Source: Treponema sp. (lineage in GTDB: Bacteria; Spirochaetota; Spirochaetia; Treponematales; Breznakiellaceae). From it: a stretch of DNA of 10,993 bases. A program made the position numbers and the translations under genes. Of this stretch, positions 1-5,196 are shown piece by piece; within the stretch, counting starts at the first letter, position 1; every line of letters begins with the position of its first letter. The notes beneath the pieces were generated by a model that was given only the letters and a program-made list of their open reading frames with translations, was not told the origin of the DNA and did no database searches. The stretch spans positions 1 through 10,993 of the forward strand of contig WQXC01000055.1 of assembly GCA_009785045.1 (NCBI GenBank). The letters run 5' to 3'.

Positions 1-434
1 CAAAATAAAACCAATAAGCTGGCAACTTCGTTTGCCGTCCGTAACGACGAAAAACTTCTGAACAAACCTTCATAGTCTACAATCAAATTAAAACTTACAG
101 GCGTTACAGAAGAGGCAGCAAGCGGTTTATCAAGCTCTATTATTCCTCTGATAAACGATCTTCTGTTTAATAAATAATCATAATTTATTATGGGTGCAGG
201 TATTGTATACACATTGGGATTCTCTATATTAATCGTAACAAGCAATACCGCTCTTGTATTATTTATACTTTCAATTGTAATAATTGGTTCACCTGCACTT
301 GGTAGCTGAAGCGGAGGCAGTTCTTCAGGCTGTAAAGATTTATCAGAATCCTGAGACGACGGCGCAGGTGTTTTGCAAACTGCAAAAGTTAAAAGAAGGC
401 AAAGCGCTAAAAAAATAAAAACTGTTTTTTTCAT
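1..434 (-). CDS. LEA type 2 / WHy-like lipoprotein, 3' end outside window
   Basis: The reading frame starts at ATG 434-432 and stays open to the left edge (144 codons seen, no stop), so the C-terminus is missing. The N-terminus is a lipoprotein signal: Lys-Lys, a hydrophobic run, then a relaxed spirochaete-style lipobox TFAVC with Cys20 as the probable lipidated residue. A short acidic, Pro-rich linker follows. From about residue 50 comes a beta-rich segment with 'NPNVYTIPAPIINYDY', then 'NRRSFIRG' and 'SSVTPVSFNLIVDYEG'. This order (NPN, hydrophobic strands, a Tyr-rich strand, a Gly turn, a later V-x-F-x-L strand) is the pattern of the LEA_2/WHy fold, which occurs in many bacterial lipoproteins of unknown role. 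It begins 15 bp after the stop of the solute-binding gene on the same strand, so co-transcription is likely. Its Shine-Dalgarno is weak (AGAG). Family assignment rests on pattern memory, not a search. Confidence 0.72.
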   Translation of the reverse strand, partial: MKKTVFIFLALCLLLTFAVCKTPAPSSQDSDKSLQPEELPPLQLPSAGEPIITIESINNTRAVLLVTINIENPNVYTIPAPIINYDYLLNRRSFIRGIIELDKPLAASSVTPVSFNLIVDYEGLFRSFSSLRTANEVASLLVLF

Positions 435-449
435 TTATAAACTCTGTTT

Positions 450-1709
450 TTACGGCTGGCTCAAGACTGCATTTGTAAACAACCTTGTAAATTCATCAAC
501 ATCAATATGCCCCGAAGCCAACTGATGAAATAACGGTCCAAGCACATTCATGCCAAAACTTTCCGGCATTTCATACTGATGCCATGCATAAATCTTCCCC
601 TGACGCACCCAGTCCTGAACAGCTCTGGATAGCTGCCCGGCTGGCCTTAGTGTAACGGATTTAAACGCAGAAACCATTCCGGCTTTGTTAACCATGTAAT
701 CATGCCCTTCTTTTGTTGCTGCAATAGCAGTTAGAAATCTTTTTGCTTCATTAACATTTTTGGATTTTGCATTCACTATGTACCATGACGGAACACTTAC
801 AAAAATCCCGTCTGTTGTTTCCTCAAGAAACGCATGGGGAATGTAACCCATTTCAAAAGAAATACCAAGTTCGCTAAGGGTAGGATCTACCCAGTTGCCC
901 TGATGAATAAAAACCGTTTTTCCGGCGGCGTACTCGCTAATCTGCTGTTCATAACTGCCGGAAAGCAATGTGTTTCTGTTTGAAAACCCAAACAACAGAT
1001 TGTAATATCCGGCAAACTGAAATAGGCGTTCATTATCCACCTGTCTGTCTAACAGCATATCAATGTATTTAAACGAATTGTTGTACGGCAGACCAAGGCT
1101 TAAATAGGCATTCACGCCATGAAGCCCCATAACCCATGTCATACCGGGACCTGCAGCCATTGAAACTACAGCATCAATACCCAGATCGTCTTTCATGGAA
1201 TCAAGTTTTTCAAAAGCTGCCTTAATTGCAGAAACATTAACAAGAGAAGAAGGATCTATTCCGGCTTTATCAAGAAGCGTTTTATTATAACCAAGCCCCC
1301 AGCCTTCAATGGCTACAGGAAAACCTGCAATCATTCCGTTTTCCGGATCGACAAATGCGACATCGGTATCTTTAACCCAGGGTTCATCAGAAAGATCTGT
1401 AATTCTGCCGGAACGCTTTACTTCTTCGAACCCGGCTCTGCCTTCGATAATAAAGATCTCGGGCTCATTTCCGGAATTAAACATAGCTGTTATGTAAGGA
1501 GCAAAATGTTCTTCGCTGCCAAAACTTCTTACGATAACTCTTACGCCGGTCTTTTTCTCATAATCGGCGGCAAATTCTTTTAAAGCGGTATCTATTTCGA
1601 TTTTATTGTTAACAAGAGTAATCTGGACAGCGCTTCCCGATCCTGGTTTACATGCAGCAACAGCTATCATTAAAATGATAACTGTTACCAAAAAAGAAAT
1701 ACGTTTCAT
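450..1709 (-). CDS. ABC transporter extracellular solute-binding lipoprotein (family 1)
   Basis: This 419-residue protein probably captures a sugar or similar solute outside the inner membrane and delivers it to an ABC permease. Residues 1-20 form a lipoprotein signal ending in AVAAC (Cys20). The mature part opens with 'QITLVNNKIEIDTALKEFAADYEKKTGVRV', the first strand and helix of family-1 binding proteins, followed by 'YITAMFNSGNEPEIFIIEG' and the typical 'FPVAIEGWGLGYNKTLLDKAGI' hinge segment. Near the C-terminus 'AKSKNVNEAKRFLTAIAATKEG' is the conserved family helix. The length fits the family. ATG 1709-1707 is preceded by AAAGAGAG. No permease or ATPase gene is in the window, so the partner lies beyond the left edge or elsewhere. 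The downstream neighbour is a LEA-2 lipoprotein. The substrate cannot be read from the sequence. Confidence 0.9.
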   Translation of the reverse strand: MKRISFLVTVIILMIAVAACKPGSGSAVQITLVNNKIEIDTALKEFAADYEKKTGVRVIVRSFGSEEHFAPYITAMFNSGNEPEIFIIEGRAGFEEVKRSGRITDLSDEPWVKDTDVAFVDPENGMIAGFPVAIEGWGLGYNKTLLDKAGIDPSSLVNVSAIKAAFEKLDSMKDDLGIDAVVSMAAGPGMTWVMGLHGVNAYLSLGLPYNNSFKYIDMLLDRQVDNERLFQFAGYYNLLFGFSNRNTLLSGSYEQQISEYAAGKTVFIHQGNWVDPTLSELGISFEMGYIPHAFLEETTDGIFVSVPSWYIVNAKSKNVNEAKRFLTAIAATKEGHDYMVNKAGMVSAFKSVTLRPAGQLSRAVQDWVRQGKIYAWHQYEMPESFGMNVLGPLFHQLASGHIDVDEFTRLFTNAVLSQP

Positions 1710-1763
1710 ACTCTCTTTATACAGGATAAACCATTAATAAAAAAGATGTTAAATCGTATGCTT

Positions 1764-1820
1764 GCTTACACGATGTAAGCTTATTTATGCTACATAAGCT
1801 TGCTTACGCGACGTAAGCTT
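1764..1820. repeat. Three tandem 19-bp palindromic units at the sigma gene 3' end
   Basis: Three units repeat with a 19-bp period: dyads at 1764-1780, 1783-1799 and 1802-1818, each followed by TT. Read on the minus strand they are GCTTACGTCGCGTAAGC, GCTTATGTAGCATAAAT and GCTTACATCGTGTAAGC. The outer two are perfect 7-bp stems with a 3-base loop. The middle one keeps 5 bp plus a terminal G-T. Where units differ inside the stem, both partners have changed (C-G to T-A, G-C to A-T), so the symmetry is conserved. The first unit on the minus strand encodes the last codons (AYVA) and stop of the sigma factor, and the array lies 54 bp upstream of the solute-binding gene start. There is no T-run, so it is not a standard terminator. 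It could be mRNA hairpins or a multi-site operator. Confidence 0.85.
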
Positions 1821-2649
1821 CCAGTCTTTCGGCGCGTATCGGATTTCGCAGCCTGGTAAGGGCTTTTTCTTCTATCTGACGAATCCGCTCCTTGCTTAAG
1901 TTATATTGGGCGCCAATTTCGTTCAGCGACATTGCCTGCCGTCCAAGACCATAATGAGAACGGATAATGTCAGCTTCATCTTCATCAAGAGTATTAAGAA
2001 CATTTTCTATGTCTCTTTTCATAAAAGAATATTCTGTATACATGTCCGGAGTTATATACATATCGTCTTCGATAAAGTCTTTTAATGGCAGTTCTTTATC
2101 GTTTACAGGATTATCCAGAGACAGCATCTCCCTGGAAATATTGATGATGTCTGTAACATGATTTTTTTCCATGTTTAGCATTTCTGCGATTTCTACAATT
2201 TCATCATCCTGAGAAAGAGGTTTTTCCACAAGTTTGCCGGCTTTTTCAATTTTGACAAGATCGGCTGCACGGTTAACCGGAAGCCTAATCATTCTGGATT
2301 TTTCGCATAAGGCGCTCATGATAGCCTGACGTATCCACCAAACAGCGTAAGAAATAAAGTGATACCCTTTGCTGACATCAAAGCGATCTGCTGCGCTTAG
2401 AAGTCCTATATTGCCTTCGCTAATTAAATCTTCAAGGGGTAACCCAAGACCCTGATACTTCTTGGCGACAGTAACAACAAAACGAAGATTGGAATTTACA
2501 AGCGTTTCTCTGGCCAACTTGTTGCCAGCCGCCGCCGCATGGGCGATTGACTCTTCTTCTTCCCTGCTTAGCATGGGAATACGATTTATCTCACAAAGAT
2601 AAATCGAAAGATTGTCGTCAAATTCTTTCCTTTTCCTTGTATTGTTCAT
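1804..2649 (-). CDS. Group-2 sigma-70 factor (RpoS/RpoD-like alternative sigma)
   Basis: This 281-residue protein directs RNA polymerase to a promoter subset. Residues 11-42 ('DNLSIYLCEINRIPMLSREEEE') are region 1.2. Residues 46-115 are region 2, with 'NLRFVVTVAKKYQGLGLPLEDLI', then 'EGNIGLLSAADRFD' and the aromatic melting motif 'YAVWWIRQAI'. Region 3 starts at 'RMIRLPVNR' (119-127). Region 4 (about 213-272) ends in the helix-turn-helix 'MSLNEIGAQYNLSKERIRQI'. There is no long region 1.1 or non-conserved insert, so it is not the full-size housekeeping RpoD. I chose ATG 2649-2647 because AAGGTGG lies just upstream. A longer frame beginning at TTG 2694 would start inside the -24 element of a sigma-54 promoter. 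Expression therefore appears RpoN-dependent, as for Borrelia rpoS. The gene is divergent from the GHKL-HDOD gene, and its last codons lie in a palindromic repeat. Naming it rpoS would be inference. Confidence 0.93.
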   Translation of the reverse strand: MNNTRKRKEFDDNLSIYLCEINRIPMLSREEEESIAHAAAAGNKLARETLVNSNLRFVVTVAKKYQGLGLPLEDLISEGNIGLLSAADRFDVSKGYHFISYAVWWIRQAIMSALCEKSRMIRLPVNRAADLVKIEKAGKLVEKPLSQDDEIVEIAEMLNMEKNHVTDIINISREMLSLDNPVNDKELPLKDFIEDDMYITPDMYTEYSFMKRDIENVLNTLDEDEADIIRSHYGLGRQAMSLNEIGAQYNLSKERIRQIEEKALTRLRNPIRAERLEAYVA

Positions 2650-2677
2650 ATTAACCACCTTTTTATGATTAATATAC

Positions 2678-2694
2678 AGCAGGATCCGTGCCAA
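2678..2694 (-). promoter_or_regulatory. Sigma-54 (-24/-12) promoter of the sigma factor gene
   Basis: The minus strand reads TTGGCACGGATCCTGCT. Against the sigma-54 consensus YTGGCACG-N4-TTGCW it matches every defined position except the first T of TTGC (C here). The GG (-25/-24) and GC (-13/-12) are correctly spaced. Counting from the -12 C (2679), transcription would begin near 2667, giving an 18-nt leader that carries AAGGTGG and ends at ATG 2649. The fit of promoter, start site, ribosome site and start codon makes this convincing. I saw no equally good sigma-70 promoter on this strand in the gap. Confidence 0.85.
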
Positions 2695-2773
2695 GTTAGA
2701 ATCACGCGTTTTTTTGGAGTTATCATCGGAATTTTATGTTTTTTATACTAATTTTTTACCATGTTAAGTGGAT

Positions 2774-2822
2774 AATGACACAACACCTAAAAAGCGCCAT
2801 AATACTGTGTCATTTTGATACA
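2774..2822. promoter_or_regulatory. Candidate activator (enhancer) site: 17-bp dyad plus outlying half-site
   Basis: At 2806-2822 is TGTGTCATTTTGATACA, a dyad with 7-base arms matching at six of seven positions (TGTGTCA / TGATACA, 3-base centre). A second, inverted copy of the left half (AATGACACA, the exact reverse complement of TGTGTCATT) lies at 2774-2782. The half-sites are 32 bp apart, close to three helical turns. Measured from the predicted sigma-54 start at 2667, the sites are about 107-155 bp upstream, where NtrC-type activators of RpoN promoters bind. They could equally control the divergent gene, since the dyad is 37 bp before its putative -35. The binding protein is unknown. Confidence 0.55.
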
Positions 2823-2859
2823 TTTTTTGCAATTAATACCAGATTAAAAATCATATATC

Positions 2860-2888
2860 TTGATTTATACGTTAAATATTTATATTAT
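2860..2888 (+). promoter_or_regulatory. Putative sigma-70 promoter of the GHKL-HDOD gene
   Basis: TTGATT (2860-2865) and TATTAT (2883-2888) are separated by 17 bp in an AT-rich stretch upstream of the plus-strand gene, which would give a leader of about 43 nt. The elements are moderate matches, and other AT-rich hexamers such as TATAGA near 2905 could serve instead. A weak ribosome site (AGG) lies 9 bases before the ATG at 2938. Confidence 0.4.
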
Positions 2889-2937
2889 TAACAGAGTACT
2901 ATTGTATAGATAGAAGTACAAAGGCAGGTTAAGAATT

Positions 2938-4434
2938 ATGACTTCTTCTCCCGAACTGGTTGTGGATGTTGATAAAATCAAAAAAGCCATACAGTCCGGT
3001 CTTCCGCTGACGATTACTACATACACACTTCCCAAAGAAATCGAAATTTACATTGAACAGGTTATAGATACATTTCTTAGACAGATGAATCAAATTAAAC
3101 TTAAGGATTACATTGTTTATTGTGTACAAGAACTTGTAGTTAACGCAAAGAAAGCAAATACAAAACGTGTATATTTTACAGAACGCGGTTTGAATATTCA
3201 CGATGACAATGATTACAAAAAAGGAATGAAAGACTTTAAAGAGAAAACAATCGGCAATATACAGCATTACCTTCAGCTTCAAAAAGAAAAAGGTCTTTAT
3301 ATAAAAGTTATTTTACAGGTTAAAAGAAATACTATTCTTGTAGAAATACGAAACAATGTTACTGCAACAAAAATGGAGCGGTTAAGAATTCAGGATAAGA
3401 TGGCAAGATCCAGGCAGTATAGCAGCCTTGAAGATGCTCTTAACCAAATACTTGACGATTCCGAGGGCGCAGGATTAGGACTTGTTATTCTTGTATTGAT
3501 GCTTAAAAAAATGGGGCTTGATGATGATGCCTTTACAATGAAGTCCACTGACAAATGCACCATTGCAAGTATTTCTATACCGCTTGATCAGGCAGTAATC
3601 GAAAACATGTCGGTTCTGTCAAACGAAATCGTACAAAGCATTAACAGTCTGCCGCAGTTCCCGGAAAATGTTCTGATGGTCCAAAAGCTGATAAACGATC
3701 CGGACTCCGACATGCCGACTATCGCAAGACAAATCTCCATGGATCCTGCGCTCACTGCAGACCTGTTAAAAATTGTTAACTCTGCGCAGTATATGCTTTC
3801 CAAAAAAGTTGACAATATATCCGACGCGGTAAAAATGATCGGTATTAAGGGAATTAAAAACCTGCTTTATTCCTACGGAACACAAAAAGTACTTGGCGAT
3901 GACACAATCGATAAAAAGAAACTTTGGGAACATTCATACAAAACCGCATTTTATGCCTATAACCTTGTTAAGAATTTCAAAAACGATCAGAGTCTTCTTG
4001 ACGATGTATATGTCGGCGGCATGCTGCACGACATGGGAAAAATCATTTTCTCCAATGTACATCCCGAACTATTAAACAAAATAAAAAATATCTGTTCCGA
4101 CAAGAACCTTCCCGCTTCTACATTCGAAGATCTTTCCGCCGGCATGAATCACGCCGAACTTGGCGCCTTAATAGCCGAAAAATGGAATTTCCCCGATAAA
4201 CTTGTCGCGGCAATACGCTATCATCACGACCCCGAATCTGCGCCAAAAGACTGCAAAGATCTTGTCGATACCGTATACCTTGCAAACATATTCTGCGAAT
4301 ACGAAAACAAAAACGTTGCCTTTGATCAATTTGAAACCGGTCCTCTGGAAAATTTCGGTTTTAAAAGCCAGAAACAAATTGACACGTTACTGGAACGGCT
4401 CTCTGCAGGATTTATGCGAGAAGGACAATTTTAG
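2938..4434 (+). CDS. GHKL ATPase-like / HDOD signalling protein
   Basis: The protein has 498 residues, no signal peptide and no membrane segment, so it is cytosolic. The N-terminal half resembles a GHKL (histidine-kinase/anti-sigma type) ATPase: an N-box-like helix with E65 and N69 ('ELVVNAKKAN'), strands around 123-140, and a G-box 'EGAGLGLVILVLMLKK' with G177, G179 and G181. No phospho-acceptor His domain is seen before it. The C-terminal half (about 225-430) is an HDOD domain: 'LPQFPENVLMVQKLI' start, 'LWEHS' (H332), 'GGMLHDMGK' (H364-D365), 'NHAELGALIAEKWNFP' (H405) and 'YHH' (H429-H430). No GYP motif is visible, so cyclic-di-GMP hydrolysis is not implied. HDOD proteins usually act as signalling scaffolds. 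Its position back-to-back with an alternative sigma gene suggests a regulatory link, perhaps as a GHKL-type anti-sigma or sensor, but that is inference. No terminator is visible behind it. Confidence 0.85.
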   Translation: MTSSPELVVDVDKIKKAIQSGLPLTITTYTLPKEIEIYIEQVIDTFLRQMNQIKLKDYIVYCVQELVVNAKKANTKRVYFTERGLNIHDDNDYKKGMKDFKEKTIGNIQHYLQLQKEKGLYIKVILQVKRNTILVEIRNNVTATKMERLRIQDKMARSRQYSSLEDALNQILDDSEGAGLGLVILVLMLKKMGLDDDAFTMKSTDKCTIASISIPLDQAVIENMSVLSNEIVQSINSLPQFPENVLMVQKLINDPDSDMPTIARQISMDPALTADLLKIVNSAQYMLSKKVDNISDAVKMIGIKGIKNLLYSYGTQKVLGDDTIDKKKLWEHSYKTAFYAYNLVKNFKNDQSLLDDVYVGGMLHDMGKIIFSNVHPELLNKIKNICSDKNLPASTFEDLSAGMNHAELGALIAEKWNFPDKLVAAIRYHHDPESAPKDCKDLVDTVYLANIFCEYENKNVAFDQFETGPLENFGFKSQKQIDTLLERLSAGFMREGQF

Positions 4435-4444
4435 GATTTAAATC
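4435..4444. other. Perfect 10-bp palindrome GATTTAAATC after the HDOD gene
   Basis: It begins directly after the TAG of the GHKL-HDOD gene. It is AT-rich, lacks a GC stem and T-run, and so is unlikely to be an intrinsic terminator. It may be a chance palindrome or a protein-binding site near the boundary of the toxin-antitoxin module. Confidence 0.3.
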
Positions 4445-4472
4445 TATTTATTAATTTTTCTGTATTAACCAC

Positions 4473-4501
4473 TTGACAACGCAGGCTTTCTTTTGTACTA
4501 T
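4473..4501 (+). promoter_or_regulatory. Strong sigma-70 promoter of the toxin-antitoxin pair
   Basis: A perfect -35 TTGACA (4473-4478), a 17-bp spacer and -10 TACTAT (4496-4501) lie just upstream of the antitoxin gene. This is the clearest sigma-70 promoter on the plus strand here. The module therefore does not depend on the HDOD gene for transcription. Read-through could also feed smc downstream. Confidence 0.75.
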
Positions 4502-4509
4502 TAAAGTAC
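4495..4509. promoter_or_regulatory. Operator-like dyad over the -10 of the toxin-antitoxin promoter
   Basis: GTACT-ATTAA-AGTAC is a 5-bp inverted repeat with a 5-base centre that covers the -10 hexamer. Phd/YefM antitoxins, alone or in complex with toxin, usually repress their own promoter by binding such dyads, so this is the likely autoregulatory site. Position and symmetry are seen; binding is inferred. Confidence 0.5.
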
Positions 4510-4530
4510 TAGTGTAATTAGGAGAAAAAT

Positions 4531-4818
4531 ATGAATGTTAATTTAAAACAGGATGTAAAACCAATATCTTACATAAAAACAAATGCAGCGGAAATGATGG
4601 ATTATATAAATGAGCGTAAAAATCCAATAATTATTACCCAACATGGAGAAGCAAAAGGTGTCTTTTTGGATATTGAATCTTATCAGGATATGGTTAATGC
4701 ACTGGCTTTAATGAAATTACTTCAATTCTCTGAAAAAGCTATCAATGAAGGCAAAGTATATGATAATGACCAGGTGTTCTCAGAATTAAGGAAAAAAGTT
4801 AGTAAAAAAAATGGCTAA
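4531..4818 (+). CDS. Phd/YefM family antitoxin
   Basis: This 95-residue protein would neutralise the toxin encoded immediately downstream and repress the shared promoter. The N-terminal part ('VKPISYIKTNAAEMMDYINE', then 'RKNPIIITQHGEAKGVFLDIESY') is the Phd/YefM fold: a short strand, a helix, then the strand pair 'PIIITQHGEAKGVFLDI' that ends in the usual S/EYQ helix. The C-terminal 35 residues are charged and helical, as expected for the flexible toxin-binding tail. The start ATG has a good AGGAG ribosome site. The gene overlaps the toxin gene by 8 bases, a typical coupling. Its codons are markedly AT-rich compared with smc, which suggests acquisition by transfer. Confidence 0.9.
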   Translation: MNVNLKQDVKPISYIKTNAAEMMDYINERKNPIIITQHGEAKGVFLDIESYQDMVNALALMKLLQFSEKAINEGKVYDNDQVFSELRKKVSKKNG

Positions 4819-5152
4819 AAAATATAATATAAAATGGGCTTCTCCAGCAAGAGATGACATAAATGAAATTATAGAATATATCACATTAACAAATGAAATA
4901 TATACCGTAAAAGTTTTAGATAAAATAGAAGAAAATGTAGAAAAATTAAAAACTCTCCCTACTCTTTACCGAATTGTTCCGGAACTGGAAAAATACGGTT
5001 ATTTAATTTACCGGGAAATAATTGTTGATTATTGGCGGGTAATATACAAAATAGAAAATAATCTTGTATATATAATGCTGGTAATTGATGGCAGAAGGAA
5101 TCTAGAAGATATATTATTAAAAACGATATTATTAAGAGAAAAGGAAATTTAA
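4811..5152 (+). CDS. RelE/ParE family toxin
   Basis: This 113-residue protein is the presumed toxin of the type II pair. It begins with 'IKWASPARDDINEIIEYI', the strand-plus-helix opening of the RelE/ParE superfamily. The 'LPTLYRIVPELEKYGYLIYREIIVDYWRVIYKIENN' segment with its R-x-x-x-x-x-Y/W-R-V-I-Y core follows, then 'VYIMLVIDGRRN', which resembles the family's final strand and Arg-Arg ending. The last 20 or so residues (acidic, then KTILLREKEI) are an extra tail. ParE members poison gyrase and RelE members cleave mRNA on the ribosome; the sequence alone does not settle which applies here. Its start lies inside the end of the antitoxin gene (ATGGCTAA), so translation is coupled. Like its partner it is strongly AT-rich. 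Confidence 0.88.
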   Translation: MAKKYNIKWASPARDDINEIIEYITLTNEIYTVKVLDKIEENVEKLKTLPTLYRIVPELEKYGYLIYREIIVDYWRVIYKIENNLVYIMLVIDGRRNLEDILLKTILLREKEI

Positions 5153-5196
5153 CCCCTATTCCCTGTACCCCCACTTTATGGTAAAATTGAAAAAGT

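Noticed and set aside
1764..1820. The palindromic array as a CRISPR or an intrinsic terminator
   Set aside because: Units are contiguous with no unique spacers, so it is not a CRISPR. Stems are short and no T-run follows on either strand, so it is not a standard terminator.
2650..2694. Fifteen-codon N-terminal extension of the sigma factor from TTG 2694
   Set aside because: The TTG is part of the sigma-54 -24 element and lies upstream of the predicted transcription start. ATG 2649 has a strong AAGGTGG site, and family homology begins only after it.
2929..3282. Minus-strand open frame (117 codons) opposite the GHKL domain
   Set aside because: It is a Phe/Cys/Ile-rich shadow of the AT-rich coding strand of the GHKL-HDOD gene, with no supporting signal.
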